Shown: positions 34,692 to 45,036 of the stretch, in pieces
Position numbering within the stretch: position 1 is the first letter of the stretch
Layout: each line of letters starts with the position of its first letter
Source: Takakia lepidozioides
Taxonomy: Eukaryota; Streptophyta; Takakiopsida; Takakiales; Takakiaceae
NCBI GenBank assembly: GCA_030704615.1
Contig: CM060731.1
Coordinates: 78,904,756 to 78,968,755 of the forward strand
DNA length: 64,000 nt
Direction of reading: 5' to 3'
Translations under genes and position numbers: made by a program
Notes under the pieces: model-generated
Database searches by the model: none
What the model saw: only the letters and a program-made list of their open reading frames with translations
What the model was told of the DNA's origin: nothing

Positions 34692-36800
34692 AAAGTAAGC
34701 AACTTGATGAAAAAGGATGCATTTCCTCAAGCATGAGGTGAAGATTGAATTTTGAACGAACAAATTTGTTCCATTATATGCAACAGTGAGCACTGCACTG
34801 CGTGATCCAATTGAGTCCATCAAGCAGAAGCAGTGAAGCTGTGTCACAACAAAGGGCAATAAGACACCACTCTGAAATCACAGGGTTAAAAGTTCAGAAC
34901 CATGTTAACTCTAGCTTGGCAATCTGATCAGTAGCTTACAATGCACACGAATGCTGTACGTATTGTAAAGAATTTTCTTCAAACACATCTATCATAACAA
35001 TCCAACTTTGGCATTTCTGGTAATCATGGGTTCAGCTGTAGATCTGCTGATAGTTGGCCACAAATCTAGTCTATTTGGTCATTTCCTTTCATGCATCCTC
35101 TAGAATGCATTCACCTTTCTCAATAAGAAACTCCGCAGTAAGACTCCCAGAAAAGACAAATATCAGCCCTCTGCATCTCAAGTTTGAGAGTGGTGCTTTG
35201 CCCTTAGGCTGTAGAGAAGTGCGCGTAATTTCCCTTCAATAGAATCAGCTGGCAGACAGATACCTGAAGTCCTGATTCTTCATCCATCCATGCAGCTGCT
35301 AAGAAATCGTTTTCACATGTTTTTCAAAGGTTCATCAATGCTAAGTTAATGCTGCCCTCTACCATTCAGAGAAGCACTACATTTATAGAGAGAGAGAGAT
35401 GAGTTTCAGAAATCCTGACACACGACAAGCACGAATGGATAACTGATGGATACTGATGCAAGCTTGCTGGAGATGTCTGCAAGCAAATGCCAGAGGGTGG
35501 GATAGCTATGGTGACCCGTGCCATGTGCCAGAAAGCCCTTGCATGTTATTTGGGTTGAGGTATGCGTAAAAGTGCTGCAAATTGAAGTAAGGCCAATGTG
35601 TGCAGGCTGAGGCACTGGTGAAAGCACATCAAGAGGTGGGCGAGTGATGGGAGGACTGAACTTGACCTGGCCTTCATCAAGATAACTGCAGCCATTGCTT
35701 GGGGCCAGAAATAAAAGGTTCATAGTTCCCCTTAGGACATCCCTCTGAAAGACAAGTAATCTGCATGAACATGTATGAAAAATAGCATCAATATACTTCC
35801 AGATAGCGAAACCACAAGAACATTAGAAACACGAGTACAAACTAGCAGTCCACCACCCGCTGAATTGGCTGGCAGATGTTTGGCTACTTGAAACTCCTAG
35901 GTCTGCTTTGTGCAATATCGCCCAGGCCCACAGGGATTGCGGCAGAACAAACCCCTTCTTTGGAATGGTGAAGGTGGTTGGCATCCATTACTACAATTGC
36001 TCACTTGACAATGTTTGAGATGAATTATGACTTTCAACAACGCGAGTCTCTGCCAGGTATTCCTTGCAATCGACTAGAGAAGAAAAGAGCCTCAGAAGTC
36101 CTTTCATAATCAGCTGGACACTTAGTTAACTAACCAAACTTGAAACTTTATTGTCTATAAAGACAGGTCACTTCATTAGGATCGCTGTTGTAGAAATGCA
36201 ACAGTGGTCATTTGCTACATGTATACAGCTATACAGAACGACCAAAAAACCTGATAATCTGTGACCATACGGGTTACTCCTAGGCTGGCCGACAATTTCA
36301 AACAATGGTTGCACAGCGCTGCTTGTCATTACAAAAGACCGTCCGCAATCGATGGAGCTTGAAATGGAACCAGTAGTCTACATCAGAGATGGATTCTACC
36401 TCGTACATGGGAATCCTGAGTGTACTTGAGTTTGTAGCTCACTCGGTTGAGTATCCATGGCAAAACTACCAGCCGGGTTGTTCTCTCTGTAGAAAACTAT
36501 GCAGTGCTATGTTAGATAATGAACGGCAAGAGCGCTTTTTCGAGTGGTGATGATCGGCATAATCTTTTGAAGTAGTATCCTTTGTAGGATTATCGTGGTT
36601 ATTCATAGACCGTTTCTGCGAATGTTGGCCATGGCTTCCCATTGAGACCATACCTCAACTCCCCTGGAGACAGTGGTAACTGAGCCCATAAACGACATAG
36701 CACCTGCGCACAGCCCCTTCGAGGTGAATTCAGTGTCGACGTAAGGCTAATGTAGGCCGCATGCTAGGCCACAATCCTGCTCTTGCTATCTCTTCGCGCA
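34692..36800. other. intergenic region, nothing recognised
   Basis: Two kilobases downstream of the second PPR gene, with no supported gene, tandem repeat or RNA gene. A GA-rich run (AGAGAGAGAGAGAT) lies near 35388-35400. Confidence 0.4.
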
Positions 36801-36805
36801 ATCAA

Positions 36806-37115
36806 TCAATTGGAAGGAGTCTCCCCTATGCCTGCGAGGTCATCCGCAAACATAAGGGCTGGAATGGTGGCATCACCCACCCTTAACCCAAATCCCTCAC
36901 GTTCCACATCCTCGAGGAGTTGATTGATGAAAACATTGAAGAGCAGAGGGGAGAGGGTACATCCTTGAGCTACACCTTGGTCTATGTCAAAGAAGTTGGA
37001 CTTCTGTCCATTAACAGTGACACAGCTTTTGGTGTGAGCATACAAGTTATGGACAACTCTCCACATCTTTCCCTTGATCCCGCAAGACTTGCTCTGGCTC
37101 CAACATTGAATCTTC
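36806..37115 (-). mobile_element. LINE reverse transcriptase relic, 3' (catalytic) part
   Basis: The minus strand reads GIKGKMWRVVHNLYAHTKSC, DQGVAQGCTLSPLLFNVFIN then LRVGDATIPALMFADDLAGI. QGCTLSPLLF is the conserved motif before the catalytic site, and FADD is the catalytic Asp-Asp box of non-LTR retrotransposon reverse transcriptases. The frame is open for about 87 codons. It is the downstream part of the enzyme; the upstream part lies next to it in the opposite direction (37276-37655). Confidence 0.85.
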
Positions 37116-37275
37116 TTGACATTGTGTAGGACCAGCAGTCCAGAACACCCAGCCTTGTATATAATTGTGTGAACCTAAGGTGTGTATGTTCAACCGGATG
37201 TGAGGGAAGGAAAAGGTGAAAAAGTAGTCTGATGTGTTAGAGACGGACATGGCAAGGACGCACCTCATTTTCATT

Positions 37276-37655
37276 AACTGATATACTGGATATAAAGCAG
37301 GTGGTCCTGATGGCATAGTCAATGATAGAGGCCCTAGTTCTCCCCTTATCTGGAAGACTGAAATGATCCCCTTCCGCGGGCGACAGGGGGTCATTGTCAA
37401 TCTATATAAGAAGGGTGACAGAGAAGACAACTATCGTGGCATCACGCTTCTCAATGCTGTTGGCAAGATATTTTGCACAGTTATAAGTACTCGTCTGGAG
37501 GTTGATCTGGAATCTAGAGGTTGTTTTCACGAAGGACAAGCTGGCTTTCGGCGAAACAGGGGCTGTGTGGAGTGGACCATATCTTTACTCTAAGCCAGAT
37601 TATCCAGGGAAGGAAAAAAGAAGGGAAACCCACTTATGTCACACAAAGCCGATAG
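37276..37655 (+). mobile_element. LINE reverse transcriptase relic, 5' part, inverted
   Basis: The plus strand reads YKAGGPDGIV, VIVNLYKKGDREDNYRGITL then LNAVGKIFCTVISTRL, GQAGFRRNRGCVEW, and after one frame change TLSQIIQGRKKEGKPTYVT. These are the N-terminal reverse transcriptase motifs (GPDGI, NYRGI-L, GFR..R-C) of non-LTR elements. The order of the two pieces, with the 5' part flipped relative to the 3' part, is the structure known from LINE insertions with 5' inversion. Confidence 0.85.
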
Positions 37656-37974
37656 AGGTTACCTCTCTGCTTCATACCTACGGAATCACAAATCCACTTG
37701 ACTTTGTTATCTTAAGGGTTGCGCATGCAATGTAAATAGCAGCGCTTCCACATCCCAAGGCATACAGCCGCGCTTCGAAGTCATTATGCAGGTTATCCAT
37801 TACATTGCACATGAATCAAGCAAGTAAAGCTCAGGGTACCTCCTCAGCTGTGGCATCAAACACAGCAACATAGGAGCTGCACTATTCGATTCCGCTTCTG
37901 CGCTGGCATCTTTGCTCAAGGTTCACTGTGCCAATCCCACTTTGTACCCAACTTTTCTACGCTTCAATTCAGTT

Positions 37975-40130
37975 ATAGTGGATAATACCACCAGTGCCAC
38001 AGAGTAGTGGTAGACAGCTCTGGATGGAGAGTTCGTGATACTAGGCTTTCCCCTGCCTGCGGGCAGCGCCTTGTGGACTGCAAGCAGCACTGGAAATGAA
38101 ATGCGTCTGCAACATGACCACCCCTTTTCCATCCCCTGATACTGTTGAAGACCGATCAAGAAAGGGGGGATCACAAGAGCGGCGCGTCCAGCTTGCTCTG
38201 CCATCTCCCTCCCCGATTTCTCGCACATGGCAGGATTTTTCAAGAATTTTTAGGGTTTCTATGTACAGACGTACAGACCACAAAACAAAAAGCAGGGCTG
38301 GAAATAGTAAAAGGGAAGTGGATGGCGAGCAAAGAAGGTTCAAGTACCAGAATAGCAAAAGCAAGAGCGAGGCTTTCTTTTGATAGCACAGGAATGATAC
38401 CAACAATAGTCGGGCTCATGGGTATGAATTCTCATAGGCTGACTCTTTCTTTCCCTTCGTAATTGCTTACGAGATGTAAGCTCACTCCTTTTCTTTTGAA
38501 AATTCTTCACTCGGGGCAAGGAACACTCGCGGTGCTTCACTGGTTCATACCTTACCCTACACGTCTCTTGTCCCAAGCTCCGTGTTACGATCACAAGAAC
38601 ACGTTAGAGAGGTTTTGTGGGTGGGCAATATGGAGGAGGAGATCTGGAGCAGGCTTCCTTTGGAGTTAGTGATGGTAGTGTTGGCCTGTTTGCCATATCC
38701 AAGTCTTGCCCGCTTTAAGTCGGTTTGCAAGTTGTGGAACTCCCTCCCATCCACTGCTTCTTTCCAACAACTCTGTCAGCACTTCCCTCTTCACCAACAC
38801 TCCTATGTCTTGTTTTTAGGCAAATACTGCAAGGATGGATACTACCACGATTGTTGTATGTGGTATGCGCCCACAACTCGACGGTGGCAGAAGATCGACC
38901 TCAAATTCCCCCAGGATAATATACGTCGCCCAGTTCGTGCTGCAGATGGAGGCTTATTTTGCATGTTGATGGACAAGGACTTATTGATTGTGTGCAATCC
39001 TCTGTTGAACACTTCCACACAATTGCCTGCCCGGCCTCACGACAATTCAGAACCTTTCTACGTCAACAGAGTAAATATGATTGTGGATAGATGCAGCAAC
39101 ACCTACAAGGTCCTTATGATGTCATACAAGTACGCCGAACCACGACTACGTTGGAGAACGTACATCTATGACTCAACATGCGAGTGTTGGACCGAGACTG
39201 GAAACATGCCCACAGAAGTTGATGCGCATTGTAGAGGAAGTGTGATATGCGGCCCTACTCTCTTTGCTCTATTTTACATACTTGAGAAAGAGAAAGACAA
39301 CATTGTGATGGCTTGTGACATTGGCACGGGTGTGTGGACTAAAGTTGCTGCACGGATGCCTGACGACTTTGGTGGACTGTATTGGAATTGTCGACTTGTA
39401 GAGAGTGAGGGGCGCCTGTTGATGGTTGGGCGGTCTCGGCCTCGCGATCAAATGCACGTCTCACCAACAATTTGTGTGTGGGAGTTGAAAGGTTCTGCAA
39501 CGAGTGCAGAGTGGCTGGAGATAGCAAGAACTGAGATTCCAGGAACTAGATTCGACAACATGGACTCTGTTCAAGTGGTGAGCCATGACAATCTCTTATT
39601 GTGGACCACACACAATGAAGTTGTGATGTATGACATAAAGCAACACACATGGACGTCCACTGGATTTCCACCTGAATTACGAAGAGGGATATACGATGTG
39701 GGTTTGGTTGGCGGTCTTAGTTTAGGTGCAAAAGTCTAGACAATCTGTTCTTTTGTTTTGGAACATGTTCCAATTCCATCATAGTGCAAGAAACCGGGAG
39801 ACTTGTATGGCTTCTTCTTTCCCTTCCCTTGTTGGGCTCCCATGAGCCATGTGCTTGTTGCCTCATGGAACACTTGACATTCTTCTTTCACACTTCCACA
39901 CTGTCTTATTAGCTATTCACCAAGGTGCTTTGAATAGTGGACATACTATTACAATCTCCCTTGTTCTGGCGTCCACTTTTTACATGGGACATTTTGGGCT
40001 TAGGGCTGATTGCGGCAAAGAAGATGTGTAACTTGCATGCTTGACCCATGACAGTAGCATGATGCATCCGTGTATCCAAAAGCTTCTGAACCTGGCCAAC
40101 ACAATCTTGGAAGTGCTCCATCCAAAAGCT
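37975..40130 (+). repeat. arm 1 of an inverted segmental duplication carrying an F-box gene
   Basis: The whole segment, from about GTGGATAATACCACC at 37978 to about 40130, is repeated in reverse orientation at 52395-54540. The homology covers the F-box gene, about 600 bp of its upstream region and about 390 bp downstream. Small indels (for example near 38065 and 38270) separate the arms. Confidence 0.85.
38630..39739 (+). CDS. F-box protein with kelch/beta-propeller-like C-terminus, copy A
   Basis: An intact single-exon gene of 369 aa. The start is the ATG at 38630 (MEEEIWSRLPLELVMVVLAC). The N-terminal 40 residues are a typical F-box (LPYPSLARFKSVCKLWNSLP), the part that binds SKP1 in SCF ubiquitin ligases. 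The remainder has irregular blade-like repeats with W and Y at strand ends (CMWYAPTTRRWQKIDLKFP, YIYDSTCECWTETGNMP, MACDIGTGVWTKVAARMPDD, VMYDIKQHTWTSTGFPPEL), as in plant F-box/kelch substrate receptors. The target is unknown. A close inverted copy is at 52783-53883. Confidence 0.88.
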   Translation: MEEEIWSRLPLELVMVVLACLPYPSLARFKSVCKLWNSLPSTASFQQLCQHFPLHQHSYVLFLGKYCKDGYYHDCCMWYAPTTRRWQKIDLKFPQDNIRRPVRAADGGLFCMLMDKDLLIVCNPLLNTSTQLPARPHDNSEPFYVNRVNMIVDRCSNTYKVLMMSYKYAEPRLRWRTYIYDSTCECWTETGNMPTEVDAHCRGSVICGPTLFALFYILEKEKDNIVMACDIGTGVWTKVAARMPDDFGGLYWNCRLVESEGRLLMVGRSRPRDQMHVSPTICVWELKGSATSAEWLEIARTEIPGTRFDNMDSVQVVSHDNLLLWTTHNEVVMYDIKQHTWTSTGFPPELRRGIYDVGLVGGLSLGAKV

Positions 40131-40595
40131 TGCAGTATCATCATCTTTTGGTTTAAGTATCACACAATCGGAAATGATAAAAACTTCTCTTCAGGTATTA
40201 TGCCTGAATCTCCTGGAGCCTGGTTAATTCGTTTTGGTTTTAGCTTTGTTGTGGCTTTCTCTTGATCTGCTTGACTTTTGCATTGTAAGCACATCTTGCA
40301 TCTGCTGGGGATCGCTAGCAACCTTATCCTAAAGACCAATAGACTTAAAACTATCACACAATGCAGTGCCATTTTATGCACTTTGCACCGCAGTGTCTTA
40401 CATGAAACCAGTTACACAAAAGATGCTTAGATGTTGTAAACATGACTATTCGTTTTGATATCAAAGCTATGCTACCTCCCTGCATAAGTGCCAACTCACT
40501 CTGGAGGGTTTAATATTGTGCTAGGTCTGTGAGATGTCAGATGGGCTATTGTTGGCACGCATTGATATTAATCTCAACTAGCCATTGTTGATAGG
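40131..40595. other. spacer after the F-box duplication arm
   Basis: No gene is supported. It lies between the end of the duplicated segment and the RING remnant. Confidence 0.4.
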
Positions 40596-40978
40596 TGGAG
40601 GAGAATTTCAGGAGGGAGATTGGGAAGATAAAACAGGAGCATGCTGCTGATCTGACTGTGTTGCTGAACTTGCTTGATCAGGCCATAATTGTATGTTGAA
40701 TCTCTTGTCGACCTTTATCTTACCGCTTTTCTCTAGTTATGTTGTTTGACAGAAACACCTCAAGTGCTCAGTTTGTTTCCAGGATTTGGAAGGCTGTTTC
40801 TGAGGATAAAGTTCCTTCAAATTCCTTCGCAGTGAGCCAAGCAAGAGGGCATGTTTCATCCCTTGTAATCATACAAGTGTGTGCACTGATTGTGCAGCAA
40901 ACATCTGGCGCATGAGTCGAAAGTGTCTGTTGTGCAACACCCGATCCACACGAAAACCAATAACAATTCACCTGTGAA
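40596..40978 (+). pseudogene. RING-finger protein gene, 3' exons or remnant
   Basis: Two exon-like pieces. 40596-40691 reads VEENFRREIGKIKQEH then LLNLLDQAI, between TTGATAG and GTATGT splice signals. From 40783 (TTTCCAG acceptor) one frame reads IWKAVSEDKVPSNS. From about 40830 a different frame reads EPSKRACFIPCNHTSVCTDC then AANIWRMSRKCLLCN, and ends at a TGA at 40976. C-x-x-x-C-N-H-x-x-x-C-x-x-C..C-x-x-C is the second half of a C3HC4 RING finger of the type found at the C-terminus of plant E3 ubiquitin ligases. The frame change inside the second piece, and no upstream exons, suggest a truncated relic left beside the duplication breakpoint. Confidence 0.5.
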
Positions 40979-41931
40979 TTGCATACCATTGGAACTCCAC
41001 ACATTTTTGGTACAACCCAATGTCAGATGCCTTCAGGGCCGGCTGCACCTGCTAGTTAATGCTTCCCAGCCGCATCAATAGCTAGGTGGCATCCCTGTTA
41101 AGCTCTGCTAAATAGGCCAGCTAAGGGCATTTTGGATAATTAGCTAGCGAGGGGGCTGCACTCGCAGTTACTATAGCTACTTTTAAAGATGATTTGATTT
41201 GGCCACCTGCCTGAAGTGCTGCACAGCTCTCCTCTTCTCTTCTGTTCTCTCTTCACTTTTCAAGACAACATGTGCACCACATATGATGACAATGGAAAGT
41301 TTACTCGTTAAGCAGGCTCTAAGTCAAGAAAAAGGAAGCTACAGTGGCACTACAATCTGTGCTGTTTCATGTTAAGTATCTAAGCCTAACATTGTTGGGA
41401 GGGTACTCAATATCCTGTTCAGGCAACCATGTGGCACAGAGACTCTAGTTCACCATCCATATGCCAGCGGTGGGATCCAACAGGCAGCTTTGGTGACAAG
41501 CTAAGAGTTCACATGTGCCTTGCAGCAGCAATCAGTCAGAACCCAAAAGTGCCAGCACCCCGAGGCAGAAAAACACGTAATCTTCCTGTATTGAACTTTC
41601 CAATCGGAGAGCCCTCCATCACTAGAAACAGTCCATATACACAGCAGGGAGGTCTGTCCGCAACTGGACAGCTTCATACACACACCTTCGGAAAAGAATA
41701 AGTAACAGGGCATGCACCCTTGACAGTTCGTTCGTCCAATCTAGGAACGCTTTCTACGGCTTTATCCCGTAACCTCTGTGTGGTAACCTGCCCATCATGT
41801 CCAGGAACTGCATTGATACAGTGTTGGCCTCGACGGTGTGCATATGTAAAGAATTGTTTTTATTCTTGCTGGTGATGTGGTCCAGCTAGTGTGGCGTACA
41901 GCCTCAAAGACCTCCACAGCCCTCAACATTA
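40979..41931. other. intergenic region
   Basis: No gene is supported. It presumably contains the 3' end of the minus-strand Rab5 gene. Confidence 0.4.
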
Positions 41932-44900
41932 CTAACAACAACCAGATTTTTGCGTAACTAGATTGGCAGGTCTGTCCATCAGCACCATCCCAGCAGGCTG
42001 CTGTGCTGGTTGAGCTTTTGGCAGCTTCCTTGCTGTGAGATACAGAACATTAAGCCTCAGTACACAGAAGAATCAATATCTGCCCACCTACCAAAATTTG
42101 CTCCCATACCTTCATATAAGATTGGGGAATAGAGCCAATCCAGTTCATCATCTATTTAACAAATATGAAATAAACTCCTACGGCTACTTATTACTCTCAG
42201 CATGAGTATCCACTTAAGATCCATTCCACATTCATATGTCACAAGAACCAAACACCACAATCACCCCAACCGAAAAGTCTGGGTTTTCCAACCAAGTGTC
42301 ATGAGAAAGAAACAAGTCATACCAATTTCATAGAAGAGCTCGTTCACATTCTGAGCACTCTTTGCAGATGTTTCCATGAAAAACAACCCATTTTCCTCCG
42401 CATATGCCTGTGCCTCCTGCAAGTCCAACACCGCAAAACACAAGGTGGGAACCAATGGAGACATAAGAGAAGACATTTGAGGCTCATTGCTTACAGCAAG
42501 GGCACCTGCAGCAAACCTCTTACACAAATCACGAGAGGGAAGACCCACTTTCACAGAGGTGTCATACATAGACTCATTTTCTCCGCAAACAGAGCCGTGA
42601 CAAACATTTGACCATATCCACTGATTGGACTTGAAGAAAGGAAACTATTTCTGCCATACCATAAATCTCTGACACTTCAAAAAATACCTCAGGCTCAATC
42701 TTTCTCTTGGGGGCTAAATCTGCCTTGTTTCCTGCAAGCGCCATTACCAGATTTGGGTTGCCTGCAAGCCCTCAAACTCGGATGATCAGTCCCTTTCTGA
42801 AGTTACATCAATGTCATGCGGGTATGGGGCGAACAGGGTACTTGAATGTCGGATATCAATACCCGGCAGTTCCGGGTATGTGATTTTTGAGAAACGGAAC
42901 AGTGGAACCGTCAGGTACATGTGCATGGATACCCTTATAGAGATCCTGTTTTCAAATTTGTAACCATTCAATACCTGTTTGAAACGAGTATTTAGTTTTG
43001 GGGATATTTGAAGTTTTAATGTCTTTAATGACTTTTTGTGCGATTGATAACCCAAACTGGCAGGTATGAACGGTTGCGATATGCATAACCAAGGGGTATA
43101 AGAAAATGAAATATATGAGAGTACCCGGAACTGCCGGGTATTGAAGCTGCCAAAACTATGCATACCCAGAACCAGAGGGTACTACAAAACTTAATACCCG
43201 CACCACACGGTACACATGCAGGGGCTTCCCCATGAGGCCTGGCAAAACAACCACCCCAATACAAAATAGGAAAGTGTGTGTCACTACCTTGTCTTTGAAG
43301 CTCTTGGACCCATTTCTTAGCTCGCCCAAATGAATCCTGCCATATTCAACAGCCCTTTCAACAGGAATGACTCTAACAACTTTTTCACAAGCATAGAGAC
43401 CTTGTTTATGGGTTGATACTCTTGTGTCCACTGCTACCTCTCTGGCTTAACTAATTCACATGAAACCCAGAAGTAACAAGAGAATGACAGAGCCATGGGG
43501 GTGTGATACAACATACTGTGTTAGTTATGTCATAAACAATGATGGCAGCCGCAGCACCACGATAATACATGGGTGCCAGACTGTGATATCTCTCTTGCCC
43601 AGCTGTGTCCCAGATCTCAAACTTTACAGTCGTCTCATTGACTGCCAATGTCTGCGTGAGAAATGCTGCACCAATAGTTGACTCCTGCAAACAAGTCGTG
43701 TCAAAACCATCCTCGTCTCACATACACTTGCTCAAGACCATGAGACACCAAGAGCCATAGCTAGGTGGAGCAAAGCTAGGTGGAGCGAGAAGCCGGATGT
43801 CAGCCAGACCGAGCACTCATGACTACCTCACTTTGAAAGCTGGGCTCTTTCACAATTGCACACGAGTTCCCAACTGTTCAAGTTGGGATTGTGAAGGGCA
43901 GTAGTTACAGGCTTTTGAGATGAGGAGGTGTGTGAATATAACGAACTCACTTGCTGTATGAAGGTGGACGGAACATGACCGGGGACGGTGGGAAAGACGA
44001 ACATAGAGCGGACTGGGGGCTATCCTGGATGGCTTGCTCGAGTCTTCTGACTAACCTGTGAGTTACCTACTGATTCTCATGACAAAAGCCCCTGAGGAAG
44101 GAGTAGGAAGGGAAGGGGGGATGAGAGCACCTGATAATCAAAGAATTGGCCTTTTACAAATCGCAAAACTAAGCTTGACTTGCCTGCTCCCATGTCTCCC
44201 AGCAGCACCTGTCACATCCAAATATTCCCAAATAGCCATGTGTGAATCGGCATAGGAAGTGAGGAGGCTCTTATAAGTAAGTTTGCAGAGAACACCCCAT
44301 GTTGGCAGGAGGTGAACAAACCACCATATGCTTGCTTCCCAGCCACAAACCACAGTTATATGTTGGCAACCCATTACTGAGGGCCGAGGCTTCCCCACAG
44401 TCATTTCCATGACGCCCTAAGGATTAACGTCAACCAGAGCAACCATTGGTCAATGATCGCTAACTATTCAGTAGTAAAAATGCTATCATTTCTAGGGCTC
44501 CACAAAATAATATCACTGGAGAACCTCAGACCAATGTATACCTCTGGCCCCTCCTTCCGACGGCACCAAAGGCTCAGGGTGGTCCATTGGGGGATAAATC
44601 TTGGCCACTTGACGAATGTGTGATGTAAAGGAGGTAGGAAAATGCAGAAACAGAGAGAACTGGGAATCAACTAAGTTTACAAATGAGCAAAGTGCAAGGT
44701 AACCATGGGTGCCAAGAGCGACTTGCCCAAACTACAAAACTGAAGGTCATTCAAATTAAGCCAGCATTTCTCATTCTTATCCAGGCATCATCATTAGCCA
44801 GCCACTTGATGGAATTCTGGCATATAGGACAACGGGGAACTAATCACAACGCATCTCTTCATTTCTGGGCAACACAAGGGCCATCCCTATCGTCAGGAGA

Positions 44901-45036
44901 ACCCATCTCCTTGAACTAGGAAAAATCAGTATACAATCATCTAGTACCTACTCAATTGCAAAGGGAAGCCATACTGAATTTGGAGTGAAGTACGTACAAG
45001 CTTTGCCTGCACATGGTTGGTGCCGGTTGTCGCCAT
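41932..45036 (-). CDS. RABF2-type Rab5 small GTPase, copy 2
   Basis: Seven exons on the minus strand: 45036-44998, 44208-44131, 43684-43517, 43336-43288, 42761-42688, 42416-42323, 42032-41932. Exons 1-6 have exactly the lengths of those in copy 1 (39, 78, 168, 49, 74, 94 nt); the last is 101 nt instead of 104. The protein is 200 aa and starts [13 protein letters not shown]. It has the P-loop [33 protein letters not shown] and [14 protein letters not shown], and ends KSGCC, so it too carries a double-cysteine prenylation signal. All G-motifs are intact, so both genes should be functional. Intron 4 holds an inverted-repeat element (42818-43201). Confidence 0.92.
42818..43201. mobile_element. 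MITE-like inverted-repeat element in a Rab5 intron
   Basis: A perfect 22-bp inverted repeat lies at 42857-42878 and 43122-43143. Each arm is itself a hairpin (TACCCGG..CCGGGTA). An outer inverted repeat, GCGGGTAT / ATACCCGC, lies at 42818-42825 and 43194-43201. There is no coding capacity. Size and structure fit a miniature inverted-repeat transposon. I could not identify a target-site duplication with certainty. Confidence 0.6.
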
